Assembly: GCF_027622875.1 (NCBI RefSeq)
Contig: NZ_JAPZVP010000006.1
Span: 63,200-114,522 of the forward strand
Source of the DNA: Glycomyces luteolus
GTDB taxonomy: Bacteria; Actinomycetota; Actinomycetes; Mycobacteriales; Micromonosporaceae
Length of the DNA: 51,323 nucleotides
Direction: 5' to 3'
In this document: positions 32,371 through 40,177 of the stretch, one piece after another
Layout: each line of letters starts with the position of its first letter
Numbering within the stretch: the first letter of the stretch is position 1
Notes under the pieces: model-generated
The model's database searches: none
What the model saw: only the letters and a program-made list of their open reading frames with translations
What the model was told of the DNA's origin: nothing
Translations under genes and position numbers: made by a program

Positions 32371-32881
32371 GCAGCCGGGCGGCAATGGGTCGGTGGTCTA
32401 CGCTGCCTTCATCGGCGAGGAGTACTTGCGTGAGGCTGAGCGGCGTCGAGACATTCAAGCCCAAGGGCGACACCTGATCACCCACTCGGTCGCATTCATC
32501 ACGGGCATGGGCATCGTCCTCGGTTTGATCGCCGGAGGCGAGCCAACACGGATCAGCGATACCGCGGCCATCACCTGGCTTGTCATCTCACTCATCTGTG
32601 CGGCATTGGCAATGAGCGCTGGGATCCACCTCTCGGGGAACCGCGTCTATCACATCGTCCACGCCCGGACGCTGGACCGAATGAGCACCTTCGAAGAGTG
32701 GCAAGTCTCTGAAAACGATGCCCTGCTCAAGGTCGCCACCGCCAAGAAGCGGGTGATTGATGCCAACCGAAAGGTCCTCGATCTCCGAACGCGCGTTGCA
32801 GTTGCGAGCCAGTACGCACAGATCGGCATGCTCGTCGCGGGTGCGATCGGAATCGGATTGCTCATCAAAGCACTCTCCTGA
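32363..32881 (+). CDS. three-helix membrane protein, 172 aa, candidate effector
   Basis: GTG 32363 follows GAGAGCGAG and overlaps the end of the 52-aa ORF. Membrane helices are at about 35-54 (HSVAFITGMGIVLGLIAGG), 62-86 (ITWLVISLICAALAMSAGI) and 152-171 (IGMLVAGAIGIGLLIKAL). A charged helical stretch of about 60 residues (ENDALLKVATAKKRVIDANR) separates the second and third. I do not recognise a family; the layout resembles small membrane effectors in nucleotide-signalling and protease-based defence systems. Its divergent position beside the CHAT-STAND genes makes a shared role plausible. Confidence 0.6.
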   Translation: MAEQPGGNGSVVYAAFIGEEYLREAERRRDIQAQGRHLITHSVAFITGMGIVLGLIAGGEPTRISDTAAITWLVISLICAALAMSAGIHLSGNRVYHIVHARTLDRMSTFEEWQVSENDALLKVATAKKRVIDANRKVLDLRTRVAVASQYAQIGMLVAGAIGIGLLIKALS

Positions 32882-33030
32882 ACCACGCAGTCCAATCATC
32901 ACGGCAGCACACCCATGGACACTTATCAAAGCGACCGTGCTCAAGCTCACAAGCACTTCGAGGCTCGAATCCAGGTCGCCTGGCGCGTAAACGTTCTCTA
33001 GGACAACGGGAAACTAGCCTCGATAACCCA

Positions 33031-33056
33031 ACGGCCGCCCGTAGCGGCGGCCGTTG
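33031..33056 (+). terminator. 10-bp hairpin downstream of the membrane protein gene
   Basis: Arms 33031-33040 (AACGGCCGCC) and 33047-33056 with a 6-base loop, 150 bases past the stop of the membrane protein gene. No T-tract follows on either strand. The surrounding 32882-33147 carries no gene I can support. Confidence 0.4.
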
Positions 33057-33147
33057 ATGTAGAGGTTCCGCGTGGTGTCCCCGGCACGGCTCGAAACCGC
33101 TGCGTTTCCTCCCTTGAGCTCTCTTCCGCAAATTTGCCGTGTCTGTC

Positions 33148-33205
33148 GGGTGCGCGCACCCCGCGCACCCTCCGCGGAAACCGCCGCGCACCCTGCCTAT
33201 ATAGG
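33148..33205 (+). promoter_or_regulatory. promoter-operator module 3, reading right into xis-int
   Basis: Read on the plus strand: the palindrome GGGTGCGCGCACCC (33148-33161), CGCGCACCC, a CCGCGGAAA inverted-repeat block, then GCGCACCCTGCC followed by TATATAGGG. It matches module 1 base for base over most of its length but in the opposite orientation. A transcript from here would run about 430 bases before the favoured excisionase start at 33638. No other gene is convincing in 33206-33637, although an ATG at 33404 is in frame with xis. Confidence 0.7.
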
Positions 33206-33637
33206 GAGCCTGGATCTATCGGTGTGCCGGTGAGACGCTCCCGTGCCGACCCGAACCGTCCTGAATCTGCCTTCGGCAGTCGATCACTGCGGCGCCATGG
33301 CCAAACCCTGTCCCCATCCGGCTGATGCCTGGCCGTTGCACGTTCCCGGCCTCGGTGCACGTCCGTGCGCGGGCGGCACCACCCCGACGCCCCGGGGGCT
33401 GGCATGACCGAGACCGGTCGACGCCCCAAAGCCGCCGCAGCACCCACGCCCGAATCGGCGCCAGGCGCCCGCGAGCGCGACTCGCGCGAGGCTCGATTCG
33501 GCCCTGAAGTGGAGCTACGTTCATCGACCGTCCGAACAGGAGCCGATGCCGCCTCCGGAACCGACACCACGGGTCCGGACGCCGAGCCTGATCACGACTC
33601 ACTCCGGTGCCCGTGCCGAGCACGAGGAGCCACCGAA

Positions 33638-33862
33638 GTGACCGCACTCCAGTACTCCCCCGGCGCGACCGCGCTGGTCGAGTCCCTATGGACGATCAGT
33701 CAGGTAGCCAACTACCTGAAGATCCCCGTCCAGACACTCCGCACCTGGCGGAAGAACAAGACCGGGCCAGCCGCCGCCCGGATCGGCAAGCACCTGCGCT
33801 ACGACCCCGGGCACGTCCGAGCGTGGGTCGCCCGCCGCGCTGAGGAGTCCGCCGATGACTAG
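33638..33862 (+). CDS. xis: excisionase, MerR-like helix-turn-helix, 74 aa
   Basis: The core LWTISQVANYLKIPVQTLRT leading to RIGKHLRYDPGHVRAWV is the helix-turn-helix-17/Xis pattern. GTG 33638 is favoured because AGGAG stands nine bases upstream and 74 residues is the usual size. In-frame ATG 33404 would add a long Arg/Ala-rich, low-complexity N-terminus. The gene overlaps the integrase start by eight bases, the usual xis-int coupling, and should direct excision of the element from the tRNA site. Confidence 0.82.
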   Translation: MTALQYSPGATALVESLWTISQVANYLKIPVQTLRTWRKNKTGPAAARIGKHLRYDPGHVRAWVARRAEESADD

Positions 33863-35066
33863 CGCGAAGAAGCCCACCGGGCGCAAGCAGGCCCGCAAAG
33901 GCGACGGTTCGATCTACTGGGACGAGAAGAACCAGTGCTACGTGGGATCGATATCCCTCGGCACCAAACCCGACGGCACACGCAACCGCCCGAGCGTGCG
34001 CGGCGCGACCCAGAAAGAAGTCCGGGCCAAGCTCAAGGAGCTCAAGGACGACTTCGATGACGGCATCGAACTCGGCGACAAGTACAGCGTCGAGGACGCC
34101 GTCCGCGACTTCCTCAAGAGCGGCGTGCGCGGCCTCGGAGACGCCACGATCGACGAGCTTCGCATGCACTCCGAGAAGTGGATCATTCCGCATCTGGGCC
34201 AAGCGAAACTGAAGCAGCTGAAGGCCGAGGACGTCGACGCCTGGCTCGAGAAGATGATCGAAGTGCTGTCCACCTCCTCGATCAAACGGCGCCTGGGCAC
34301 GCTGCGACGAGTCATCAAGTTCGCCGAGTCGCGCAACCGGGTGCGCCGCAATGTCGCCGCCCTGGTCGCCCCGCCCAAGGGAAAGGAAGGACGGCCCAGT
34401 AAGGCGCTCACCCTCGAGCAGGGCAAGGCGCTGCTTCGCGCCAGCCGCGGCAAGCCGATCCACGCCTACATCGCCATGTCGATGTTCACCGGCGTCCGCA
34501 CCGAGGAGGCCCGGCCGCTGAAGTGGCAGCACACGCACCTCAACCCGGTCAAAGGCCAGATCTGCTCCTGCGGCGGTGAGCACTCGGAAGATCTACCACC
34601 GCATGTGGAGGTGTGGCGGTCGGTCCGGATGGGCGCGGACACCAAGACGCCCAAGAGCCGACGGACCATCGCGCTCCCGGAGTTCGTAGTCGAGATCCTG
34701 ACCGAACACCAAGAGCAGCAGCAGAAGACCCGGGCCGACCGCGGCTGGAAATCGGAGGGGATCGTCTACGTCTTCGGCACCCGCTACGACACGGCCCAAC
34801 AGGCCCAGGTCATCCGTGACCAGTTCCGTAGTGTCGTAGCCAAGGCCGGGATCCGCGGTAGCTGGACGCCGAGGGAGCTTCGCCACTCGTTCGTCTCGCT
34901 CATGTCCGACTCGGGCGCATCAGAGGAACTTATCGCGGACCTCGTCGGTCATGCCAATACGACGACGACGCGGACGATCTACCGCCACCAGCTTCGGCCG
35001 GTCATTACCAAGGGGGCTGAGATGCTCGACGGGGCCTTCGGGAAGGGCTTCCTCGACCACGAATGA
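33855..35066 (+). CDS. int: tyrosine-recombinase integrase of the element, 403 aa
   Basis: An N-terminal arm-binding region with GDGSIYWDEKNQCYVGSISL is followed by a core-binding SAM-like domain (residues about 75-165) and a catalytic domain. Catalytic residues visible are Arg215 (TGVRTEEAR), Arg343 in RELRHSF, His366 (LVGHANTTTT) and the nucleophile Tyr376 (TIYRHQL). In the HxxR motif the first His is replaced by Arg340, as in many actinobacterial element integrases. It inserts and excises the element at the adjacent tRNA-Leu gene. Confidence 0.92.
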   Translation: MTSAKKPTGRKQARKGDGSIYWDEKNQCYVGSISLGTKPDGTRNRPSVRGATQKEVRAKLKELKDDFDDGIELGDKYSVEDAVRDFLKSGVRGLGDATIDELRMHSEKWIIPHLGQAKLKQLKAEDVDAWLEKMIEVLSTSSIKRRLGTLRRVIKFAESRNRVRRNVAALVAPPKGKEGRPSKALTLEQGKALLRASRGKPIHAYIAMSMFTGVRTEEARPLKWQHTHLNPVKGQICSCGGEHSEDLPPHVEVWRSVRMGADTKTPKSRRTIALPEFVVEILTEHQEQQQKTRADRGWKSEGIVYVFGTRYDTAQQAQVIRDQFRSVVAKAGIRGSWTPRELRHSFVSLMSDSGASEELIADLVGHANTTTTRTIYRHQLRPVITKGAEMLDGAFGKGFLDHE

Positions 35067-35095
35067 CCGTGCTGAATGGCTCGTAAATTGGCTCG

Positions 35096-35132
35096 TTTCG
35101 GCCCCCGACGGATCTTCCGCCGGGGGCCGAAA
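35096..35132 (+). terminator. 12-bp terminator hairpin after int
   Basis: Arms 35096-35107 (TTTCGGCCCCCG) and 35121-35132 are exact reverse complements with a 13-base loop, 30 bases past the integrase stop. The stem is flanked by T and A runs on the two sides, so it may act in both directions. Confidence 0.65.
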
Positions 35133-35151
35133 CGTCGCCCTAAGACACGAA

Positions 35152-35175
35152 AAAGGCCCCGGTGACGGGGCCTTT
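35152..35175 (-). terminator. bidirectional terminator next to tRNA-Leu
   Basis: Arms AAAGGCCCC (35152-35160) and GGGGCCTTT (35167-35175). On the minus strand, the direction of the tRNA, the stem runs into TTTTTCG. On the plus strand it runs into TTTCATT. It ends eight bases from the 3' end of the tRNA. Confidence 0.8.
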
Positions 35176-35182
35176 CATTCTG

Positions 35183-35225
35183 TGCGCGAGGGGGGACTTG
35201 AACCCCCACGTCCATAATAGGACAC
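35183..35225. other. probable right attachment site (attR) within the tRNA 3' half
   Basis: By analogy with other tRNA-integrating elements, the crossover core should lie in the T-arm to 3'-end part of tRNA-Leu, next to int. The exact core cannot be fixed because its repeat is not in the window; I saw no second copy of the T-arm sequence here. Confidence 0.45.
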
Positions 35226-35267
35226 TAGCACCTCAAGCTAGCGCGTCTGCCATTCCGCCACTCGCGC
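35183..35267 (-). tRNA. tRNA-Leu (anticodon GAG), integration site of the element
   Basis: The minus strand folds as a class II tRNA of 85 bases. The acceptor stem is GCGCGAG with CTCGCGC and discriminator A. The anticodon stem CTAGC/GCTAG encloses a 7-base loop TTGAGGT with anticodon GAG. There is a variable arm of the leucine type, and a T-arm with GGGGGTTCAAGTCCCCC. CCA is not encoded. Its 3' end faces the integrase gene, the standard geometry for insertion into a tRNA 3' end that the element then restores. The matching second att copy must lie beyond the left edge. Confidence 0.93.
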
Positions 35268-35423
35268 GTGCACACAGAAGTGTATATGTAGTTTGTTTTG
35301 CCTGCCAGGTGGGCTTTCCCGCCCTCCGTGGCACGAGACGAAACTTTACACGATGGTTCGGCGGTAGGCGCAAGGGGGGTTCACGGTCGGGCGGGCGGGC
35401 CGGCGGCGGCTAGGCTTGGGGGC

Positions 35424-36437
35424 ATGACCGTGACCGCGCCTCGACTCCCCGACGCGGCGTTGACACATTGGGATCTCGGGCAGATCTACCAGATGCAGCG
35501 GGTCCAGACCGGGCTGATGAACCGGTCGTGGCGGGTCGACACCTCCTCTGGGTCTTATCTCCTCAAGTTGTTCCGGGACGTTACCGGCCCTGAGCTGCAG
35601 TTTCAGTTCCATGTGCTGCAGACCTTGGGCGGCTCGGGGGTGCCTGTGGTGCTGCCGGTGCTCAGCCGGGACGGGCGGACGACGATCTTCCTGGAAGGCG
35701 AGGAGTTCGGGGTCTTTCCGTGGGTCGGGGGACGGCACCGGTCGGGTTTGTCCATGTCACGGGACGCCTGCCGCGACCTCGGGTCGGTGATCGGGAGACT
35801 GCACCGGACCCTGCATGCCTCCATTCCCGCAGATCGGGCACCCAAGGCGGAGAATCCGCCGACGACCGAGGCCGCGCTGCAGAAGGTCGACCGGCTGCTG
35901 GAGCTCGTCGCCGCAGGCCGCGGGGACAAGACCGGATTCGAGGCCATCGCCGAGCAGACGCTGCGGTTGAAGCGGGGGCTGCTGGTCAGGCTCGGGGATC
36001 GCCGGCCTCCGGACCTGCTGCCGCAGTACACGGGTTATACGCACGGGGACCTTCACCCGCACAACGTCTTGCATGGGCCGGACGACCGGATCTCCGCGAT
36101 CCTGGACTGGGACCGGTTGGTGGTCTCGTCGTACGCACGGGAGATGGCACGGGCCGCGGTGTTCTACTTCACGTACGGGGATGAGCGCGGGCTCGATTGC
36201 GACCGGATTCGGGCGTTCGCCGGGGGCTACCGGTCGGTCTTCGATGTCGGGGAGCCCGAGATCGGACTGGCCACCCACCAGTTGTGGTGGGACCGACTGA
36301 CCGACAACTGGGTCATCGAGTGGCACTACGTGCGGCACAACTCCGCGTGCGACCACCTGCTGCCCGGGCAGACCGGGCTCGTGAAGTGGTGGACGATCCA
36401 CTACTCGCAGGTGGAGCAGGCCCTGATGGGGCGCTAG
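35424..36437 (+). CDS. APH-type phosphotransferase, 337 aa
   Basis: ATG 35424 is chosen; the frame open to 35298 has no ribosome site and overlaps the tRNA promoter region. The kinase-like fold shows the catalytic loop YTHGDLHPHNVL and ILDWDR (metal-binding Asp), with an N-terminal LKLFRDV lysine region. This is the aminoglycoside/homoserine/choline kinase superfamily. The physiological substrate is unknown. It is the first chromosomal gene beyond the element. Confidence 0.85.
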   Translation: MTVTAPRLPDAALTHWDLGQIYQMQRVQTGLMNRSWRVDTSSGSYLLKLFRDVTGPELQFQFHVLQTLGGSGVPVVLPVLSRDGRTTIFLEGEEFGVFPWVGGRHRSGLSMSRDACRDLGSVIGRLHRTLHASIPADRAPKAENPPTTEAALQKVDRLLELVAAGRGDKTGFEAIAEQTLRLKRGLLVRLGDRRPPDLLPQYTGYTHGDLHPHNVLHGPDDRISAILDWDRLVVSSYAREMARAAVFYFTYGDERGLDCDRIRAFAGGYRSVFDVGEPEIGLATHQLWWDRLTDNWVIEWHYVRHNSACDHLLPGQTGLVKWWTIHYSQVEQALMGR

Positions 36438-36472
36438 GAAGTCGCTGGCTTATCGCTTTCGCCTTTGTCACA

Positions 36473-37579
36473 ATGGCTTTCATGACTTCGCTTCCGCTTC
36501 TCCACCTTCAGGGCAGCCCGCATCGGCAGGGTCTGCAGCACGGCGAGGAACTGCGGGAGGCGATCGCCGCCAACGTCGCGGTCTACCGGTCCCGGATGCT
36601 CACGTCGGGCGTGCCCGAGGGCGAGCTCGCCGAGCGTTCCCAGCGGTTTCTGAAGCAGTTCGAGCGGTACGACGCCGGTTACCGGGCGACGATGGACGGG
36701 ATCGCGGAGGCGTCCGGGCAGGATCTGCTGGACATCGCCCTGCTCAATGCCCGGTACGAACTGCTGTACAGCGCTTGGAGCGAGTTCGGGCGGCCCACGG
36801 TCGACAGCATCCGGTCCGAGTGCACCTCGTTCGGCGGCTCCGACGGGGTGTTCACCGCGGCTGGGACGCATATCGGGCAGAACTGGGACTGGTTCACCGG
36901 TGTCGAAGGGGCCCTGCTGCAGTGGGAACACGACGGTACGACGGTGATCGGATTCACCGAGGCCGGCGTCGCCGGAGCGAAGATCGGGCTCAACAGCGCC
37001 GGGATCGGCTTGTGCATCAACGGACTCGGGGCCTCGGCCGATGACTGGCGCCTCGACACGGTGCCGTTCCATCTCCGGTCTCGGCGGGTGCTGGAGTCGA
37101 CGAGCCTCGCTGAGGCGATCGGGCACGCCGTCGGTCCTCGTCCCGCTTGCTCTTCGAACTTCTTCATCGGGAGTGCTTCGGAGGGTGTGGCCACCGTCGA
37201 GACCTCTCCCCTGGGTTCCCGGGTGATCTACGAGGACGGCGACGCTCCTCTGGTGCACGCCAACCACTTCCGGGATCCGGAGGCGCTCGGGGTCTACCAG
37301 AGCTGGCTTGAGACCGGTCGGGTATCGACGTACCACCGGTGCGAGCGGATGGAGACGCTGCTCGCCAAGGAGTCGCCGGTGTCGACCGAGCGTCTGCACG
37401 CCGCCATGCGGGACCACGAGGGCGGGCCGCTCGGGCTCTGTCGTCATCCCGTCGAGACCGATCCCGTTGAGCTGCAGACGCATACGGCCTTCGCCGCCCA
37501 TCTGGAGCTCGACGCCAGGCGGTTCTCCTACACGTGGGGACCGCCCTGCGAGTCCGAGTTCGCCACGGTGAGCCTCTAG
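36473..37579 (+). CDS. acyl-CoA:6-APA acyltransferase-like (C45) amidohydrolase, 368 aa
   Basis: ATG 36473 or 36482 begins the product; neither has a ribosome site, so a leaderless message is possible. SECTSFGG holds the Cys that becomes the N-terminal nucleophile, as in penicillin acyltransferase-type Ntn hydrolases. GQNWDWF and NGLGASADDW are further family landmarks. Such proteins self-process and cleave or transfer acyl groups on amides. The native substrate cannot be told from sequence. Its stop overlaps the stop of the convergent methyltransferase gene. Confidence 0.82.
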   Translation: MAFMTSLPLLHLQGSPHRQGLQHGEELREAIAANVAVYRSRMLTSGVPEGELAERSQRFLKQFERYDAGYRATMDGIAEASGQDLLDIALLNARYELLYSAWSEFGRPTVDSIRSECTSFGGSDGVFTAAGTHIGQNWDWFTGVEGALLQWEHDGTTVIGFTEAGVAGAKIGLNSAGIGLCINGLGASADDWRLDTVPFHLRSRRVLESTSLAEAIGHAVGPRPACSSNFFIGSASEGVATVETSPLGSRVIYEDGDAPLVHANHFRDPEALGVYQSWLETGRVSTYHRCERMETLLAKESPVSTERLHAAMRDHEGGPLGLCRHPVETDPVELQTHTAFAAHLELDARRFSYTWGPPCESEFATVSL

Positions 37580-38385
37580 CGGGGCGTCGGCTGGGACAGC
37601 TCCCAGCAGGCCACCGCCGTCGCCGCGGCGACGTTGAGGGAATCGACGCCCGCGTGCATGGGGATGACCACGGTGCGGTCGCAGGCGTCCAGTGCGGCCT
37701 TCGTCAGGCCGGGGCCTTCAGCGCCGAACATCAGGGCCGGGCGTTCGCGTTCCTCGGCGCTCACCCGGCCGATGTCGATCGCGCCGCGCGAAGGGCTCAG
37801 GCCGTGCAGGGTGAACCCGGCGTCGCGGACCTGGGCGAGGCCGCTCGGCCAGGGCTCCAGGTAGGCGTAGGGCACGGCGAACACCTCCCCCATGCTCACG
37901 CGCACGCTGCGGCGGTACAGCGGGTCGGCGCAGTCAGGGGCGAGGAGGACGCCGTCGAAGCCGAGTCCGGCGGCGACGCGGAAGATCGCGCCGATGTTGG
38001 TGTGGTTGTTGATGCCTTCGAGGACCACGAGGCGTTTGACGCTCGTCAGGAGGTCCGCCGGGGCCGGGAGTTCCTTGCGGTGGAACGAGGCCAGCGCGCC
38101 CCGGTGGACGTGGAATCCGGTCACGGATTCGAGGACGTCGGGCCCGGCGGTGTAGCAGGGGGCGTCTTCGGCGAGGTGTGCGAGCTGGTCGGCGCGTTTG
38201 GCGTCGATGAGCATCGAGCGCATCCGGTAGCCGGCGCGGAGGGCCCGGTTGATGACCTGGTGGCCTTCGGCGATGAACAGGCCGTTGGGTTGTTCGAAGC
38301 GGGTGCGGAGGGCGAGGTCGGTGAGGGCGCGGTAGTCGCCTAGGCGCTCGTCCTCGGGGTCGTGGATGTGGATGACGTCGGGCAC
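37576..38385 (-). CDS. SpoU/TrmH-type RNA methyltransferase, 269 aa
   Basis: GTG 38385 with GGAG nine bases upstream is the start; the frame running on to 39441 is spurious. The N-terminal RNA-binding part (GLFIAEGHQVINRALRAG) is followed by the trefoil-knot SPOUT domain with VVLEGINNHTNIGAIFRVAA, LMFGAEGPGL and VVIPMHAGVDSLNVAAATAV, the three SAM-binding motifs. It should 2'-O-methylate rRNA or tRNA ribose. Which nucleotide is unknown. Confidence 0.9.
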   Translation of the reverse strand: MPDVIHIHDPEDERLGDYRALTDLALRTRFEQPNGLFIAEGHQVINRALRAGYRMRSMLIDAKRADQLAHLAEDAPCYTAGPDVLESVTGFHVHRGALASFHRKELPAPADLLTSVKRLVVLEGINNHTNIGAIFRVAAGLGFDGVLLAPDCADPLYRRSVRVSMGEVFAVPYAYLEPWPSGLAQVRDAGFTLHGLSPSRGAIDIGRVSAEERERPALMFGAEGPGLTKAALDACDRTVVIPMHAGVDSLNVAAATAVACWELSQPTPR

Positions 38386-38414
38386 CCGGTGATTCTCCAC
38401 TACGGGTATGGCAG

Positions 38415-38479
38415 CGCCCGGGGAGTCCCTCATGGCGAACCTTGCGAGCCATGAATTGGCAGAGCGGACTCCCCGGGCG
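38415..38479 (-). other. long nested stem-loop between the SPFH and methyltransferase genes
   Basis: The outer arms 38415-38428 (CGCCCGGGGAGTCC) and 38466-38479 are exact reverse complements. Inside lies a second stem CATGGC (38431-38436) with GCCATG (38448-38453). It follows the SPFH stop (38490) by about 10 bases. No T-tract is present; it may be a terminator, a processing site or a structured regulatory RNA. Confidence 0.5.
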
Positions 38480-38489
38480 TCACGTCGTA

Positions 38490-39527
38490 TTAGGCCGGGG
38501 CGGGCGGCAGCTCGTTGTTCACGGGCTTCTTGCCTTCGCCGATGTCCTGGACCTCGCGGGCGGCCTTTTCGGCGGCTTCGAGGGCCTGGGCGGCCGAGTC
38601 GTCGAGTTCGAGGGCGCTCGTGTCGACCTCGACCTCTTCTTCGTCCTGGGCGCTTTCGGTGATCCCGCCGAGGGCGTTGCCGATGCCGCCGAGGGCCTTG
38701 GTGAGTTCGGCGGGCACGACCCAGACCTTGTTGGCGTCGCCTTGGGCGATCTTGGGGAGGGTCTGGAGGTACTGGTAGGCCAGGAGCCGGTCGGTGGGCT
38801 TGGCCTTGTGGATGGCCGCGAAGACGGTCTGGATGGCCTTGGCCTGGCCGTCGGCGCGGAGGACCTCGGCGTCGCGGGCGCCCTTGGCGCGGAGGACCTG
38901 GGACTGCTGCTCGCCTTCGGCGTTGAGGATCGCGGCGCGCTTGGTGCCTTCGGCGTTGAGGATGGCAGCGCGGCGGTCGCGCTCGGCGCGCATCTGCTTC
39001 TCCATGGCGTCGCGGATGCTGAGCGGCGGTTCGATGGAGCGCAGTTCGACGCGGGTGACCTTGAGGCCCCACTTGTCGGTGGCCTTGTCGAGTTCGGCGG
39101 CGAGGCGGGCGTTGATCTCCTCGCGGCTGGTGAGGGTCTTCTCCAGGTCGAGCGAGCCGACGACGTTGCGGAGGGTGGTCGTGGTGAGCTGCTCGACGCC
39201 CGCGAGGTAGTCGTCGATGCTGTACACGGCGTCGGTGGGCTTGGTGATGATGTAGTACAGCACGGTGTCGATCTGCACGCCGAGGTTGTCGGCGGTGATC
39301 ACGGGCTGGGGCGGGAAGTTGACGACGCGCTCGCGGAGGTCCACTTTGGCGCGAACGTTGTCGACGAACGGCACCAGGAGCCGGGGCCCGGGTTCCAGGG
39401 TGCGTCGGTACTTGCCGAGGCGTTCGATGATGTAGTTCCACTGCTGGGGAACGATCTTGATCGAGCGGAACAGCACGATGATGAAGAAGATCGCGACTAT
39501 CAGCAGCAGTATGCCTACGGCGTCCAT
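38490..39527 (-). CDS. SPFH/band-7 membrane protein (stomatin/QmcA-like), 345 aa
   Basis: An N-terminal helix (ILLLIVAIFFIIVLF) is followed by the SPFH domain (SIKIVPQQWNYIIERLGKYR, then LKVTRVELRSIEPP) and a coiled-coil tail with near-repeats ILNAEGTKRA and ILNAEGEQQ. It forms membrane-associated scaffolds and pairs with NfeD proteins, whose gene lies directly upstream. The pair matches Rv1488/Rv1487 in the mycobacterial inhA neighbourhood. The C-terminal end is acidic. Confidence 0.9.
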   Translation of the reverse strand: MDAVGILLLIVAIFFIIVLFRSIKIVPQQWNYIIERLGKYRRTLEPGPRLLVPFVDNVRAKVDLRERVVNFPPQPVITADNLGVQIDTVLYYIITKPTDAVYSIDDYLAGVEQLTTTTLRNVVGSLDLEKTLTSREEINARLAAELDKATDKWGLKVTRVELRSIEPPLSIRDAMEKQMRAERDRRAAILNAEGTKRAAILNAEGEQQSQVLRAKGARDAEVLRADGQAKAIQTVFAAIHKAKPTDRLLAYQYLQTLPKIAQGDANKVWVVPAELTKALGGIGNALGGITESAQDEEEVEVDTSALELDDSAAQALEAAEKAAREVQDIGEGKKPVNNELPPAPA

Positions 39528-39630
39528 GGTGTTTCAGCCTCCAGTGGTCTGGCGGATCGGCGGGCTTTTCTCTTGGCTTGCTCTGGGTCTGGTTCCAGAC
39601 GTTGCGGAAAGGCTATACGGGCGTGGCCAG

Positions 39631-40077
39631 TCAGCTCTGCTTCCAGACGATGACGGTGGCTCCCTTGATTTCTACCACTGTCACGCTGTCTCCGGGTTCC
39701 AGCACTTGGTCGGGTTCGAGGGGGAAGGCGGTCCAGTTGTCCCCGTGGATCTCGACGAGGCCCCCGGAGAGGTCGACCTTGGTGAGGACGCGGGCCTCGG
39801 CGCCTTCGATGGCGCGGGTGCCGAAGACGCGGGGGGTCCTGTCCCCGCCGGAGTCGCTTTCGAGGGCCTGCTTGAGGAAGGGGCGGAGGCCGAAGATGGA
39901 GGCGAGGGAGCCGGCCCCGAAGAGCACGGCTTGGAGCCAGAAGGGGGCGCCGAGGGCGGCGCCGATGCCGGCGAGGACCGCGCCGACGCCGACCATGGCG
40001 AGGACGAGGGTGCCGGTGAAGAGTTCGATGGCGCCGAGGATCACAGCGGCGATGATCCAATAGAAGACGGGTTCCAC
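39631..40077 (-). CDS. NfeD-like membrane protein, 148 aa
   Basis: Membrane helices occupy the first 75 residues (IIAAVILGAIELFTGTLVLA and MVGVGAVLAGIGAALG). A C-terminal OB-fold follows, with VDLSGGLVEIHGDNWTAF and GDSVTVVEIKGATVIV. This is the short NfeD form that partners SPFH proteins in membrane quality control. It precedes the SPFH gene by about 100 bases. Confidence 0.88.
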   Translation of the reverse strand: MEPVFYWIIAAVILGAIELFTGTLVLAMVGVGAVLAGIGAALGAPFWLQAVLFGAGSLASIFGLRPFLKQALESDSGGDRTPRVFGTRAIEGAEARVLTKVDLSGGLVEIHGDNWTAFPLEPDQVLEPGDSVTVVEIKGATVIVWKQS

Positions 40078-40121
40078 CCGTCAAGCATGTCATGCGGATC
40101 CGACCAGCGGGGATTACGGTG

Positions 40122-40153
40122 CGGGCCCGCGTCCCGGTTCGGACGCGGGCCCG
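40122..40153 (-). terminator. 13-bp hairpin after hemH
   Basis: Arms 40122-40134 (CGGGCCCGCGTCC) and 40141-40153 with loop CGGTTC, 25 bases past the ferrochelatase stop on the minus strand. It lies between hemH and the NfeD gene. No T-tract follows. Confidence 0.6.
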
Positions 40154-40177
40154 GTGGTCTTCAGCGGTTCGAGCGCG

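Noticed and set aside
33365..33637. Extended N-terminus of the excisionase
   Set aside because: Arg/Ala/Pro-rich, without secondary-structure pattern; the GTG at 33638 has a good ribosome site and gives the normal length.
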